64,000 nt of DNA, taken from positions 1 to 64,000 of the forward strand of contig JAGSHN010000004.1 of NCBI GenBank assembly GCA_029855935.1, read 5' to 3'. Below are positions 42,113-51,375 of the stretch, piece by piece. Each line of letters opens with the position of its first letter. Within the stretch, counting starts at the first letter, position 1. Source of the DNA: Candidatus Thorarchaeota archaeon (GTDB lineage Archaea; Asgardarchaeota; Thorarchaeia; Thorarchaeales; Thorarchaeaceae). Under the pieces are notes generated by a model that was not told the DNA's origin, did no database searches, and saw only the letters and a program-made list of their open reading frames with translations. The position numbers were made by a program, and so were the translations under genes.

Positions 42113-44101
42113 CTACTCGCGCTCTGCGACCAGCTTGTCGACAACAGACGGGTCGGCAAGGGTCGTGGTATCACCCAGGTCCTCCACATGACCCGCGGCA
42201 ATCTTCTTGAGGATACGCCTCATGATCTTGCCTGAGCGGGTCTTCGGTAGCGCGTCCGCGAACTGAATCTTCGCGGGAGTGGCAATTGGACCGACCTCTT
42301 TCCTGACGTGCTGGCGCAGCTCCTGCTTGAGCTCCTCAGAGCGCTGGACACCAGCCTTTAGCGTCACAAAGGCGTAGATGTCCTCCCCCTTGATCTCGTG
42401 CGGAAAGCCGACGACCGCAGCCTCCGCCACAGCAGGATGTGACACGAGCGCGCTCTCAATCTCAGCCGTGCCAAGCCTGTGGCCTGACACCTTCAGCACG
42501 TCGTCAATCCGACCCATGATGAAGTAGTAGCCATCCTCGTTGAACCGTGCGCCGTCGCCAGTCATGTACATTGGCCGGCCAGTCTCTGGATCCTTGTACT
42601 GGACCCAGTAGGTCTTGATGAAACGCTCATGGTCGCCGTACACAGTCCTCATGAGGCCAGGCCAAGGCTTCTTGATACAGAGATAGCCACCCTCATCGGG
42701 CCCGACAGGGTTGCCCGACTCGTCCACAATGAGTGGGTCGATGCCGAAGTATGGGAATGTGGCACTGCCTGGTATGAGATCGTCAGCACCCGGCAGCGGA
42801 GTAATGATGACACCACCCGTTTCGGTCTGCCAGTAGGTGTCGACAATCGGACATCGCTTCTTGCCCACGACCTCGTAGTACCAGATCCATGCCTCGGGGT
42901 TGATGGGCTCGCCGACCGTGCCCAACAGGTTGAGTGTCGACAGGTCGTGCTTCTTGACAGGCTCCTCACCGTAGCGCATCAGGGAGCGGATGGCAGTAGG
43001 TGCGGTGTAGAACTGGTTGACCTTCCAGCGCTCGACCTCCAGCCAGAAGCGGTCGACATCCGGATAGGTCGGCACGCCCTCGAACATCATTGTCGTGGCC
43101 CCAGCAGAGAGTGGACCGTAGACGATGTAGGAGTGGCCAGTGATCCAGCCGATGTCAGCAGTGCACCAGTAGACATCACCCGGATGCCAGTCGAATATGT
43201 GCAGGAAGGTGTGTGTCGTGTACACCATGTAGCCACCGAGCGTGTGAAGAACACCCTTTGGCTTGCCAGTCGAACCAGAGGTGTAGAGAATGAACAGTGG
43301 GTCCTCAGCATTCATCCACTCAGGATCGCACTTGTCGTCGACCTTCGCGTACTCCTCATGGTACCAGACATCACGTCCCTCGGTCCACGGGAGGTCGTCG
43401 CGGCCGACTCTCTTCACGACAAGGACCTTCTCGACAGGGGTGCCGTCGAGTGCCCTGTCAGCAGTTTCCTTCTGCTTGATGACCTTGCCGCTGCGGTAGT
43501 ATCCGTCAGCGGTCACGAGAAGCTTGCCCTTACAGTCGAGAATACGGTCGCGCAGTGAGTCGGAACTGAACCCGCCGAACACAATACTGTGAATGGCGCC
43601 AATTCGCACGCACGCAAGCATGATGATGGCAAGCTCGGGAATCATTGGTAGGTATATTGTGACACGGTCGCCCTTCTTGACGCCCAAGTTCTTCAGAACA
43701 TTCGCGGCCTTGTTGACCTCGCTCAGTAGCTGCTTGTATGTGTATGTCTTTGACTCGTCAAGAGGCTCGCCCTGCCAGATGAGAGCAATCTGGTCGCCCC
43801 TGCCAGCCTCGACATGCTTGTCAAGGCAGTTGTAGGCCAAGTTGGTGATACCGTCCTCGAACCATGTGAAGCGGGCGTTCTCGGGGTCCTTCCAGTCTAG
43901 GCCCTTCGTTGGCTCCTTCTTCCAGTAACAGTACTTCTTGGCAATCTCAAGCCAGAACTTGTCGGGGTTCTCTATCGATTCCTTCCAGAGCTTCATCCGT
44001 TCCTCGTGGCTCTTGATATAGGCCTTCTCGACGAAGCTCTTGGGAGGCGGGAACCTCCGCTCTTCGGTCGTAGTCACCGTGATCTTCTTCTCTTCACTCA
44101 A
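42113..44101 (-). CDS. acs: Acetyl-CoA synthetase (AMP-forming)
   Basis: The 662-residue ANL enzyme activates acetate to acetyl-CoA with ATP. It has the AMP-binding P-loop [43 protein letters not shown], and the C-terminal lysine motif [11 protein letters not shown], whose Lys is the usual acetylation target. The length is full. A SatP/YaaH acetate transporter lies upstream on the same strand with its own promoter and a hairpin between, so they form a functional pair. Confidence 0.96.
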   Translation of the reverse strand: MSEEKKITVTTTEERRFPPPKSFVEKAYIKSHEERMKLWKESIENPDKFWLEIAKKYCYWKKEPTKGLDWKDPENARFTWFEDGITNLAYNCLDKHVEAGRGDQIALIWQGEPLDESKTYTYKQLLSEVNKAANVLKNLGVKKGDRVTIYLPMIPELAIIMLACVRIGAIHSIVFGGFSSDSLRDRILDCKGKLLVTADGYYRSGKVIKQKETADRALDGTPVEKVLVVKRVGRDDLPWTEGRDVWYHEEYAKVDDKCDPEWMNAEDPLFILYTSGSTGKPKGVLHTLGGYMVYTTHTFLHIFDWHPGDVYWCTADIGWITGHSYIVYGPLSAGATTMMFEGVPTYPDVDRFWLEVERWKVNQFYTAPTAIRSLMRYGEEPVKKHDLSTLNLLGTVGEPINPEAWIWYYEVVGKKRCPIVDTYWQTETGGVIITPLPGADDLIPGSATFPYFGIDPLIVDESGNPVGPDEGGYLCIKKPWPGLMRTVYGDHERFIKTYWVQYKDPETGRPMYMTGDGARFNEDGYYFIMGRIDDVLKVSGHRLGTAEIESALVSHPAVAEAAVVGFPHEIKGEDIYAFVTLKAGVQRSEELKQELRQHVRKEVGPIATPAKIQFADALPKTRSGKIMRRILKKIAAGHVEDLGDTTTLADPSVVDKLVAERE

Positions 44102-44153
44102 CGTTGGTCACCCTAAACCAAGCATATGCTCTGCGCTCGCACGTCTATCACCG

Positions 44154-44164
44154 CATAATAAAGC
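44154..44164 (-). promoter_or_regulatory. TATA box of acs
   Basis: GCTTTATTATG on the minus strand is a good TATA match. It places the start near 44130 and a leader of about 30 bases before acs. It lies in the gap between acs and the transporter gene, so acs can be expressed alone. Confidence 0.55.
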
Positions 44165-44243
44165 TTGTCCAAACAGTTAGTGGAGAGAATGAAGAGATGC
44201 CTAGCAATGGGCGTAGTGCGGCGAGATCATAAGAAAGAGGCAG

Positions 44244-44266
44244 CGAGCCTCGTCCATTGAGGCTCG
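44244..44266 (-). terminator. Hairpin downstream of the acetate transporter gene
   Basis: CGAGCCTC and GAGGCTCG form a perfect 8-bp stem with a 7-base loop. It lies 24 bases after the transporter stop on the minus strand and is followed by a CTCTTTCTT pyrimidine run. The layout suggests a transcription terminator or 3'-end stabiliser. Confidence 0.6.
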
Positions 44267-44289
44267 CCATCCAGACTCGGCCGATGAGC

Positions 44290-44868
44290 CTATTCGACAG
44301 GAAATGTTGGCCAACCATTCACCTCGGCCATAGCGAGATAGAACGCACTGGCACCACAGACTATTCCCTCGTATCCGGCAATTGTCCCAATGATGGGCGC
44401 TGCAGGATTGCCGATGAAGGTCAGGCCATCGGCGATAGCCAGAAGGAAGAAGAGAATCGCCAACGACAGAAACACGAACTGAAGGACACGATTGGTCTTC
44501 AGTGTGCCGAAGAACATGAGGAATGTGAAGATTCCCCAGCACACGAGATAGGCAGACATAGAGGCCTTGTCAGCAGCAGCAGTCCATGCTGGGTCGAAGG
44601 ACGAGAACAGATTCAGGAAGACGAAGGTCATCCAGAATAGGCCGTAAGACAGAAACGCAACCATCCCGAACGTGTTTCCCTTCTTGAACTCCATCACTCC
44701 CGCAAAGATCTGCGCCATGCCTCCATAGAATATGCCCATGGCGAAGATCACGGCCAGACTGGTCTCAGCAGGGATTATGCCTGCTGTCCGAAGATTCAGC
44801 AGCACCGTGGTCATGCCGAAGCCAATCAGACCTAGCGGAGCCGGATTCGCTAGTTCGTTTTCGCTCAT
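44290..44868 (-). CDS. satP: GPR1/FUN34/YaaH family acetate transporter
   Basis: The 192-residue membrane protein has six predicted passes and the family signature [19 protein letters not shown] at the N-terminus. Family members (SatP, Ady2) take up acetate or succinate with protons. It has its own TATA box (44925-44932). It is immediately upstream of acs on the same strand, so acetate uptake and activation are encoded side by side. The N-terminal eight residues precede the first membrane segment. Confidence 0.93.
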   Translation of the reverse strand: MSENELANPAPLGLIGFGMTTVLLNLRTAGIIPAETSLAVIFAMGIFYGGMAQIFAGVMEFKKGNTFGMVAFLSYGLFWMTFVFLNLFSSFDPAWTAAADKASMSAYLVCWGIFTFLMFFGTLKTNRVLQFVFLSLAILFFLLAIADGLTFIGNPAAPIIGTIAGYEGIVCGASAFYLAMAEVNGWPTFPVE

Positions 44869-44924
44869 TCGGTGTAGCCTCCTTTTGGTGGAGAGGAAAT
44901 CTCGCGGTGGGTGAATCTACCCCC

Positions 44925-44932
44925 CTTATATC
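44925..44932 (-). promoter_or_regulatory. TATA box of the acetate transporter gene
   Basis: GATATAAG on the minus strand lies in a GC-rich gap about 60 bases before the ATG, with initiation expected near 44900. A second AT-rich element (44988-44996) lies farther upstream and serves the tRNA on the other strand. Confidence 0.55.
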
Positions 44933-44987
44933 GATTCCCGTTTCTTGGCGTCCAAGGACACAACGTCCCCTCAATGTCCATCGCAAC

Positions 44988-44996
44988 TTTTTTATC
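44988..44996 (+). promoter_or_regulatory. TATA box of tRNA-Ile
   Basis: TTTTTTATC is about 35 bases before the tRNA 5' end at 45030. It is AT-rich in a GC-rich setting and is the only TATA-like stretch ahead of this tRNA. Confidence 0.5.
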
Positions 44997-45029
44997 GCTT
45001 ACAAAACCCAACGTGCCAAGAGGCTGACT

Positions 45030-45107
45030 GGGCCCGTGGCTTAGACTGGTCATAGCACCGCTCTGATAAGGCGGGGGTCGCCGGTTCAAATCCGGCCGGG
45101 CCCACCA
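45030..45107 (+). tRNA. tRNA-Ile (anticodon GAT)
   Basis: The acceptor stem GGGCCCG/CGGGCCC is perfect. The D-arm is GCT...AGC, the anticodon stem CCGCT/GGCGG, the loop CTGATAA with anticodon GAT (reads ATC), and the T-arm GCCGG-TTCAAAT-CCGGC. Discriminator A is at 45104 and CCA is encoded at 45105-45107. There is no intron. Confidence 0.95.
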
Positions 45108-45140
45108 CTACTTCTGCATACTTCTATACTGCAATCGTAG

Positions 45141-46034
45141 TCAGTGGCGAGAGAACACCTCAGGTGCCTCTCTTGCAATCTTGGCAAGAGACTGCTCCGC
45201 CTCGGCAGTCGTCAGCTCGAATACCAGAGGGCCAGCAAAGGAGTCCCGGAACAATTCCATCATGAAGTCTCTGACGGGCATCTCGCCCTCTCCAAGTGCA
45301 ATATGATCTCGGTGAACGGTCACACCGTCATACTCAGCATAGCTCCCATCGTGAAGATGTATCTCAGCGATGCGGTCCTTATGGCGCCGATAGAACTCAG
45401 TCACCGATTCGGTACCAGAGTAGTGTGTCAGGAGGTGACCCGTGTCAAAACAGATGCTGGTATCATACTCATCGACGAGTTCGCGTGTGAGGGCAAAGGG
45501 GAACTCGACGTTCTCAAGGGCCAGTCTTCGAGAACTGACCTCACTGCGCGTGATAATCTCCTCAAGACTCTGAGCAGCGATTCCATTCATCAGGGCACAT
45601 ATCACATTCACAATATTCTGTGGAAAGTCTAGTCGAGAGAACTCGGCAGCCAGAGCACCCGTTATGTGAAGTACCATGACCTCTGGCTCCAGCGGCTCCG
45701 CTAGGCGTATCGCGTCGACGATGGACTTCACGCTCGCACTCCGGACCGGCTCGTTGAAGCTCGCGGGCTCCAATGACCACAGGGGTAGATGGGCGGTATA
45801 TGATATTTCGAGCTCATCCTTCATGTCAGCCAGCTGGGAAACGACAGAGGGCGTCAATGCCTGCGGGATGATATGAGATATGTCCATCGAGATCTCGATG
45901 ACGGAGATATTCTCCATACTTGCTGCCTCACACACTATCTCAATCAGGTTGAAACGCGAGAAGTCGGGTACACCGTTCACAAGTATTCGCTCGGCTGCAG
46001 GACCAAACTCTAGAGGGACTATTCCAAACCTCAA
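45141..46034 (-). CDS. Sugar phosphate isomerase/epimerase-like TIM barrel protein
   Basis: The 297-residue protein matches the xylose-isomerase-like/AP endonuclease 2 TIM-barrel superfamily. It has MVLHITGAL, the metal-ligand strand LALENVEFPF, CFDTGHLLTHY, and IAEIHLHDGSYAEYDG with His and Asp near the metal site, then ELFRDSFAGPLVFELTT. The superfamily includes sugar epimerases, inosose dehydratases and endonuclease IV; I cannot choose the substrate. The sequence is not the endonuclease IV subgroup. It is followed by tRNA-Ile on the other strand. Confidence 0.8.
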   Translation of the reverse strand: MRFGIVPLEFGPAAERILVNGVPDFSRFNLIEIVCEAASMENISVIEISMDISHIIPQALTPSVVSQLADMKDELEISYTAHLPLWSLEPASFNEPVRSASVKSIVDAIRLAEPLEPEVMVLHITGALAAEFSRLDFPQNIVNVICALMNGIAAQSLEEIITRSEVSSRRLALENVEFPFALTRELVDEYDTSICFDTGHLLTHYSGTESVTEFYRRHKDRIAEIHLHDGSYAEYDGVTVHRDHIALGEGEMPVRDFMMELFRDSFAGPLVFELTTAEAEQSLAKIAREAPEVFSRH

Positions 46035-46130
46035 CTCTTACTGAGCCCCCGGTATAGTGCGTGGGCTATTGAGGTCACACTCTAACGATTATCTCTTCCT
46101 GTTTCGGACTGGAAGAGCGAACCACAGAAC

Positions 46131-46619
46131 TCAGCGAGGGGATGGAAGTTTCACAAGCTCGTGCCGCTCAACGACGGGGTCGACCTCAAGGACCTCCACT
46201 TTGATCATCCTGTCACCCTGTCGGATGCTCTTAACGATATCAAAGCCCTCGACTACACGGCCAAACACAGTATGACGACCATCGAGATGACGACAGTTCT
46301 TCTCGTTCAGAACAATAAAGAACTGGCTACCACCAGTGTCACGCCCCGCGTGGGCCATTGAGAGGGCGCCATTGACGTGTTTCTGGCGGGGACCGTCTGT
46401 TTCGCAGGGAATTGCATAGCCAGGGCCACCAGTGCCATTGCCCAGCGGATCGCCGCCCTGTACGACGAAGTCGGGGACGACACGGTGGAAAGTCAGCCCG
46501 TCATAGAAGCCACTCCGAGCAAGCTCGACAAAGTTCTTGACGGTATTCACGGCGTCATCTGACCAGAGCTCAAGAAGGATTGTACCCCGCTCGGTCTCCA
46601 TTCGTACTCTAGTTGGCAA
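46131..46619 (-). CDS. Cyclophilin-type peptidyl-prolyl isomerase
   Basis: The 162-residue protein is a complete cyclophilin. It has [17 protein letters not shown], the active-site region [37 protein letters not shown], and [14 protein letters not shown]. It speeds proline isomerisation during protein folding. No signal peptide is present, so it is cytosolic. It is divergent from trm1 across 123 bases. Confidence 0.95.
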   Translation of the reverse strand: MPTRVRMETERGTILLELWSDDAVNTVKNFVELARSGFYDGLTFHRVVPDFVVQGGDPLGNGTGGPGYAIPCETDGPRQKHVNGALSMAHAGRDTGGSQFFIVLNEKNCRHLDGRHTVFGRVVEGFDIVKSIRQGDRMIKVEVLEVDPVVERHELVKLPSPR

Positions 46620-46709
46620 GGTCTCAACTCCAATTGACCGAGAGGCCTGTTGCCCCTATCGCTGGCGACTGGGAACCGGTCCTCTCGCTGGAGCACTACT
46701 TCCTCACCA

Positions 46710-46717
46710 CTTATTAA
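46710..46717 (+). promoter_or_regulatory. TATA box of trm1
   Basis: CTTATTAA lies about 27 bases before the expected transcript start, which falls almost on the trm1 start codon near 46743. The transcript is therefore probably leaderless. Confidence 0.5.
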
Positions 46718-46742
46718 CAGACCGCTGCGGAGCAAATGATTG

Positions 46743-47942
46743 ATGACCGTTCTGAGAGAGTACACTGAGGGACTTGTTCGATTCCTCAGCGCGGACCTTG
46801 AGTACTACTGCGGAGGGAAACAGCAGGCCACAACAGATCTCCCAGTGTTCTACAATCCTAGAATGCAAGTCAACCGCGACCTCTCAGTGATCTTTCTCGC
46901 AGCATATATGGTCACACACAGAGTGGATAGAGTCTGTGAGCCTCTCGCGGGATCGGGTATCAGAACACTGAGGTATCTTACAGAGAGTCCGGGGGACTTC
47001 AAGGCCATCATGTTCGACAACAATCCCGAGGCGGTGAGGGTGGCAAGGGAGAACATCGAGATGAATGGCCTGCAGGACCGCGCCTCGGTCAGACGTGGAG
47101 ATGCAAGAGTCTTGTTGCTGACGGAGTCCAGATCGCTGCGATTCGACTTTGTTGATGTAGACCCATTTGGCTCGCCCGCCCCATTTGTCAACGCGGCAGT
47201 ACAGTCAATACTGCCTAGAGAGGGGCTGCTCGCCCTGACAGCAACCGATATGCCTGCTCTGTGTGGCATCTTCCCAGAAGTGGCGCAGCGCAAATACGGG
47301 GGCCTCTCAGTCCGCGCACCGTTCTCGCACGAGGCGGCGGCGAGGCTTCTGATAGGACTCGCAACATCGGTCGCAGGAATGAATGATGCCTCAATCGAGC
47401 CGTTGGCCAGCCTCAGTACAGATCACTACGTGAGGGTCTGGTTGCATCTCAGAGCAAGCAAGTCAACGGCCAATGTTCATGCGAGAGAGAGGGGGATCAT
47501 AAGATACTGCCAGCAGTGTTCAAGTTTTGATGTGCAGCCATTGGCCGAGGCCACGACCGATTCGCCTCTCCAGCATGTGCCCGGATGCAGGGGAGAGGTC
47601 AGGGCGGCTGGCCCGCTGTGGATTGGCAGTCTATACAACACCGAGTTCCTGGAGCATGCTCAGACATGCGACGTCAACAGGGATGTTCTGCACAAGAGGA
47701 GCGGAAAGATACTTGAGCTGATGCGGCAAGAGGCGGCAATGACAAGATGGCCCTATATTGACCTTCATGCCCTGTGCGACATATACGGACTCTCACCGCC
47801 TAAGATGGCGCACGTGATGGAGACTCTGATAGAGCAGGGCTACAAGACGGTGAGAACACACTTCAGACCAACGGCCATCCGGACGACCGCATCGGTGGCC
47901 GACGTACTGACCGTACTGAGGAGCCTCAGAGGAGGCGGATGA
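46743..47942 (+). CDS. trm1: tRNA (guanine26-N2)-dimethyltransferase Trm1
   Basis: The 399-residue protein matches Trm1. It has FYNPRMQVNRDLSVIF, motif I VCEPLAGSGIRTLRY, the catalytic DVDPFGSPAPFVNAA, and a C-terminal winged-helix-like end. It also has a Cys set (CQQC...CRGEV) as in archaeal Trm1. It makes dimethylguanosine at tRNA position 26. ATG 46743 is preferred over the TTG in the track because of the leaderless promoter. rlmE follows with no gap. Confidence 0.95.
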   Translation: MTVLREYTEGLVRFLSADLEYYCGGKQQATTDLPVFYNPRMQVNRDLSVIFLAAYMVTHRVDRVCEPLAGSGIRTLRYLTESPGDFKAIMFDNNPEAVRVARENIEMNGLQDRASVRRGDARVLLLTESRSLRFDFVDVDPFGSPAPFVNAAVQSILPREGLLALTATDMPALCGIFPEVAQRKYGGLSVRAPFSHEAAARLLIGLATSVAGMNDASIEPLASLSTDHYVRVWLHLRASKSTANVHARERGIIRYCQQCSSFDVQPLAEATTDSPLQHVPGCRGEVRAAGPLWIGSLYNTEFLEHAQTCDVNRDVLHKRSGKILELMRQEAAMTRWPYIDLHALCDIYGLSPPKMAHVMETLIEQGYKTVRTHFRPTAIRTTASVADVLTVLRSLRGGG

Positions 47943-47943
47943 T

Positions 47944-48561
47944 ATGGGTCGGCCAAAGAAGGACAGACGAGAGGAGCACTACTACAGGCAGGCGAAACGG
48001 CACGGCTATAGAGCACGGTCCGCGTACAAGCTCAAGCAGATCATCCGCAGGTTCAACCTCTTAAGGGGCGTTGACAAGGTCGTCGAGTTGTGTTCCAGTC
48101 CCGGAGGATGGACACAAGTCCTCATGGAGATGGGGCAGAACCTTGAGATCGTAGCAGTCGACCTCACACCGATGATGCCAATCGCTGGAATACATTTCAT
48201 TCAGGGCGATATCACAGAGGAGGCCACACTAGAACAGATAGTCAATGTGATGCGCGGGAGTGCTGACCTCGTTGTGGCCGACTGCTCACCCAAAGTCAGC
48301 GGCCACTGGGAACTCGATGTGGCCAGACAGCTGGAACTCGCAAGACGTACCCTAGAGATAGGACAGAGATTGCTGGGGCCACAGGGAAAAGTCGTCACAA
48401 AGGTATTTCAGGGGCCGGGATTCCAAGAGCTCATGAGAGAGGTACGGCAGACCTTCTCCACTGTACGTCTTGTCAAGCCAGATGCATCGCGACGAACAAG
48501 TGCCGAGATCTATCTCGTGGCCATCGGTCCGAGGCGACAGTACAGCGACGACGAGCTATGA
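47944..48561 (+). CDS. rlmE: RlmE/FtsJ-type 2'-O-ribose RNA methyltransferase
   Basis: The 205-residue protein has the FtsJ fold. It starts YRQAKRHGYRARSAYKLKQI, with the first catalytic Lys. Motif I is VVELCSSPGGWTQVLME, where most homologues have DLGAAPGGW. It then has DLTPMMPIAGIHFIQGDIT, ADCSPKVSGHWELD, KVVTKVFQG with the second Lys, and SRRTSAEIYLV. The K-D-K-E catalytic set looks present. It probably methylates 23S rRNA. It overlaps the convergent TFE-beta-like gene by six bases. Confidence 0.92.
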   Translation: MGRPKKDRREEHYYRQAKRHGYRARSAYKLKQIIRRFNLLRGVDKVVELCSSPGGWTQVLMEMGQNLEIVAVDLTPMMPIAGIHFIQGDITEEATLEQIVNVMRGSADLVVADCSPKVSGHWELDVARQLELARRTLEIGQRLLGPQGKVVTKVFQGPGFQELMREVRQTFSTVRLVKPDASRRTSAEIYLVAIGPRRQYSDDEL

Positions 48562-48903
48562 CGACGTGTTGGCGCCCAATATCCACTCCTCAAGACTCTT
48601 GCATGACAGCGGAGAGTCAGGCTGACGTGCACCGCATCTTGAGATCTTCAGGCAGTGGAAGCATGGGCAGCCATTCAGGTCCGATAGACGAGTGTGCTCC
48701 TCTGATGTCACCTGCCCCCGAAGTATGTATCTTGTCTGTTCCAAATCCTGTTTCTGCATTACTTGTCCCTCTGATATGAGCTGTTCCATGGTCGTCTGTA
48801 TTTCGCTGGTGTCAATTGCAAGAGTATCGGTCAATTCCTCGAACAGTAGCCCCCTGCTTCCTGCGGCTCTGAGAGCATCCAGGATACGGTCGGCTACTTT
48901 CAT
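48556..48903 (-). CDS. TFE-beta/RPC34-like transcription factor
   Basis: The 115-residue protein (ATG 48903; a GTG at 48927 would add eight residues) has an N-terminal winged helix (ILDALRAAGSRGLLFEELTD, then IQTTMEQLISEGQVM). A C-terminal Cys cluster CPCFHCLKISRC...SC and a KSLEEWI end follow. This pattern, winged helix plus a four-Cys cluster ending in a W-containing helix, is that of archaeal TFE-beta and human RPC39. TFE-beta works with TFE-alpha at promoter opening. The cluster could hold [4Fe-4S]. An ACATTAAATATG element lies upstream. Confidence 0.8.
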   Translation of the reverse strand: MKVADRILDALRAAGSRGLLFEELTDTLAIDTSEIQTTMEQLISEGQVMQKQDLEQTRYILRGQVTSEEHTRLSDLNGCPCFHCLKISRCGARQPDSPLSCKSLEEWILGANTSS

Positions 48904-49059
48904 TTCAATGACCTTGTGAATAGACACACGACAAGAGTAGACGAATTACGCGGCCCCATATTTAATGTTCGGAAGCTGCCAGTCCACTAGCGTATCACAT
49001 GGTACTAACTTGTGCATAGATGAACATTTCGAACAGGGAATGCGTGTACAAGCGACTAA

Positions 49060-49410
49060 TCATGGCCGACGCTCCCGTCGGCGTTTCTGCTCCACGGTAT
49101 AGAGTGCCGCGCCAATGAGACTATGAGGCCAGTCCTCCGGCAGTGCCTTGGCCAGCGGCGTGCGGGAAGAACGGGATGCCGAGCCGATCTTTCGTGATGA
49201 GCGGGCTTTGCGCTCGGCAATCTCCTGCGGCGAGTAGGGACGTACTGCAACATAGGGATGTTTCACGGGACCAAAGACATCAACAATCATCCCCACCGGT
49301 TCGACGCGCTTGTCAACCACCTCGACGCCCAGAGGGGGCGGCCGATCGCATCGCAGAATGATGGTGCCACGCTTCGATATGTGGCTGACAGTTCCGACAC
49401 GACGGGGCAT
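49060..49410 (-). CDS. gar1: H/ACA ribonucleoprotein subunit Gar1
   Basis: The 116-residue protein has the Gar1 beta-barrel: VGTVSHISKRGTIILRCD, LGVEVVDKRVEPVGMIVDVF, then GPVKHPYVAVRP, followed by a basic tail. Gar1 assists Cbf5 in pseudouridylation. Its start follows AGGTGAATAGTGA, and it lies eight bases after srp19 on the same strand. In many archaea this pair is followed by tfb. Here the next gene is the TFE-beta-like one. Confidence 0.92.
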   Translation of the reverse strand: MPRRVGTVSHISKRGTIILRCDRPPPLGVEVVDKRVEPVGMIVDVFGPVKHPYVAVRPYSPQEIAERKARSSRKIGSASRSSRTPLAKALPEDWPHSLIGAALYTVEQKRRRERRP

Positions 49411-49417
49411 TCACTAT

Positions 49418-49777
49418 TCACCTGCGTTTGCGGCCCTTCTTCTTCTTGCTGCGCTTCTCTGCTGCGGCCCTTGCAGCCTCACGCTGCGCCACCAGCCTAC
49501 GTACGCCCTTCGCGAGCACTAACAGGAGCCTCTTCTTCTTGTGCCCTGCCGGGTTGCTCACAACAATGTAGCCAGTTTCTCGCGTCCAGTCACGAGGATA
49601 CCTCTTCTCAGGATGTGGTTCGACCTCAAGCCCAGCAGAGCGTGCAGCGGCGGCAAGGATGTCGAGAGTGACATTTGGAGCAGCCAAGTTCGAGGGGATT
49701 CTTCGGCCCTGCGACCTTGACAGTGTTGAGTCTAGGTAGACGGGCCAGACTATGACCTTTCCCTCGTGCGGACGCAT
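49418..49777 (-). CDS. srp19: Signal recognition particle subunit SRP19
   Basis: The 119-residue protein matches SRP19: VIVWPVYLDSTLSRSQGRRI at the start, then GLEVEPHPEKRYPRDW and GYIVVSNPAG, ending in a highly basic tail (KKKKGRKRR). It binds 7S RNA and prepares the SRP54 site. The promoter is a minus-strand AGATAAAAAG at 49814-49823. gar1 follows at once. Confidence 0.94.
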   Translation of the reverse strand: MRPHEGKVIVWPVYLDSTLSRSQGRRIPSNLAAPNVTLDILAAAARSAGLEVEPHPEKRYPRDWTRETGYIVVSNPAGHKKKRLLLVLAKGVRRLVAQREAARAAAEKRSKKKKGRKRR

Positions 49778-49813
49778 TTCTGCTCAGCCTCATTGTTGAG
49801 AGCAAAACGCGGT

Positions 49814-49823
49814 CTTTTTATCT
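49814..49823 (-). promoter_or_regulatory. TATA-like box of srp19-gar1
   Basis: AGATAAAAAG on the minus strand is AT-rich in a GC-rich gap. It places initiation near 49793, about 16 bases before the srp19 ATG. Confidence 0.5.
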
Positions 49824-49900
49824 TTGCCATAGAGTATTGAGGACCTGACCCGCCTTTGTGGCGAAATGAGCACATTGAGAGTCTCGTGGAGTCGTAGACC

Positions 49901-50383
49901 GTGGTACGAAAGAGCAAGGATGTCTACTTTGCAGAAATAGCTGATCTCGTTTCCTCACGGAGCACGTGCCTCAGAAACCAAGTGGGAGCAGTGTTGGTCA
50001 AGGATGGACAGATACTCTCCACCGGGTACAATGGCGCGCCTCGCGGGCTGCCACACTGTAGCGAGGTGGGCTGCCTTCGCGAGCGGTTGGGAGTGCCTCC
50101 GGGGGAACGACACGAGTTGTGCAGAGGACTCCATGCCGAGCAGAACGCCATAATACAGGCTGCATACCACGGGGTAAGCGTGAGAGGGGCGATACTCTAC
50201 TGCACCACACGGCCGTGCAGCATATGTACAAAGATGCTGATTAACGCGGGGATTGAAGAGATAATCTACATTGAGGAGTATGACGATAAGCTTGCAGCTG
50301 AGCTCGTCAAGGAGGCCGGGCTAAAGATTCGTAGAGTAGATGTCCCGCGTCGCTACGGCAGGACGGCCAGACAGGCAGACTAG
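49901..50383 (+). CDS. dCMP deaminase family protein
   Basis: The 160-residue zinc deaminase has the core [36 protein letters not shown] with the zinc His and catalytic Glu, and [16 protein letters not shown] with two zinc Cys. It deaminates dCMP to dUMP in family members and so feeds thymidylate synthesis. The start is GTG 49901. It is close to and on the same strand as pyrB, so both are pyrimidine genes. Confidence 0.93.
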   Translation: MVRKSKDVYFAEIADLVSSRSTCLRNQVGAVLVKDGQILSTGYNGAPRGLPHCSEVGCLRERLGVPPGERHELCRGLHAEQNAIIQAAYHGVSVRGAILYCTTRPCSICTKMLINAGIEEIIYIEEYDDKLAAELVKEAGLKIRRVDVPRRYGRTARQAD

Positions 50384-50460
50384 TGACCGCAAGACTGTCT
50401 GAAAACGCTTAAAGCAATGTACATCATCAACAGGTCAAACATCGTGAAGAGTGAGCCTGA

Positions 50461-51375
50461 ATGGGTGTTCTGCACAATCTCATTAGCATTCAGGACCTCA
50501 CACGGGATACCATAGACATGATTCTTGACCACGCGCGGGACATGGAGCCTCTCGCCGTCAAGAGGAGCAAGGTGCTCGACGGAAAGATCATGGCCTGCCT
50601 GTTCTTCGAGCCATCCACGCGCACTAGACTCTCCTTCGAGAGTGCTATGCTGCGCCTTGGAGGGAGTGTGTTGGGGTTTGCCGAGGCGGGCGTGTCCAGT
50701 GCAGGAGGCAAGGGCGAGACCCTTGCTGATACGATAAGAACAGTGGAACGCTACGCTGATGTGATTGTCATTAGGCATCCCCTTGATGGGTCCGCGAGAG
50801 TCGCTGCGGAGTTCGCCACCTGTCCGGTCGTCAATGCTGGCAGCGGCGCAGAGGAGCATCCGACACAGGCGCTCTTGGACCTATACTCGATTCGTAGGAT
50901 GAAGGGATGCATTGACGGACTCACTATCTCGTTGTGTGGGGATTTGAAGTTTGGCAGGACTGTGCACTCGCTTGCGATGGCGCTGACAATGTATGATGTG
51001 GATATGATACTCGCGGCGCCGAAACAACTGCGAATGAAGCCCTCCATCATTGCCGAGATGGAGAAGGCGGGGGTCAGGGTTCGACAGGTGAATCATATAG
51101 AGGATGCATTACAGGACGCCGACGTTGTGTATATGACCCGTATTCAGAAGGAGAGATTTCCAGACATCCGTGAGTACAATGCTGTAAGGGGCCACTTCAG
51201 GTTGAGGAGAGAGGACCTCGAACTGCTCAAGAAGGATGCCATCATCCTTCATCCCCTACCACGCGTCGACGAGCTGGATCCGGACATTGATGACTCACCT
51301 CACGCAAAGTACTTCGAGCAAGTTGAGGCAGGTGTTGTCACAAGAATGGCAATCCTTGACCTCATCCTCGGTTGA
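50461..51375 (+). CDS. pyrB: Aspartate carbamoyltransferase catalytic subunit
   Basis: The 304-residue enzyme condenses carbamoyl phosphate and aspartate. The carbamoyl-phosphate loop is FFEPSTRTRLSFESAM. It then has GSGAEEHPTQALLDLYSI, LCGDLKFGRTVHSL, TRIQKERF, and HPLPRVDELDPDID in the aspartate site. A GCTTAAAGC element near 50407 gives a short leader. The regulatory subunit gene pyrI is not next to it. The downstream gene runs the other way and overlaps it by 14 bases. Confidence 0.96.
   Translation: MGVLHNLISIQDLTRDTIDMILDHARDMEPLAVKRSKVLDGKIMACLFFEPSTRTRLSFESAMLRLGGSVLGFAEAGVSSAGGKGETLADTIRTVERYADVIVIRHPLDGSARVAAEFATCPVVNAGSGAEEHPTQALLDLYSIRRMKGCIDGLTISLCGDLKFGRTVHSLAMALTMYDVDMILAAPKQLRMKPSIIAEMEKAGVRVRQVNHIEDALQDADVVYMTRIQKERFPDIREYNAVRGHFRLRREDLELLKKDAIILHPLPRVDELDPDIDDSPHAKYFEQVEAGVVTRMAILDLILG

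Noticed and set aside
42629-43558. 309-codon plus-strand ORF inside acs
   Set aside because: It is antisense to a clear acetyl-CoA synthetase and its translation has no family pattern.
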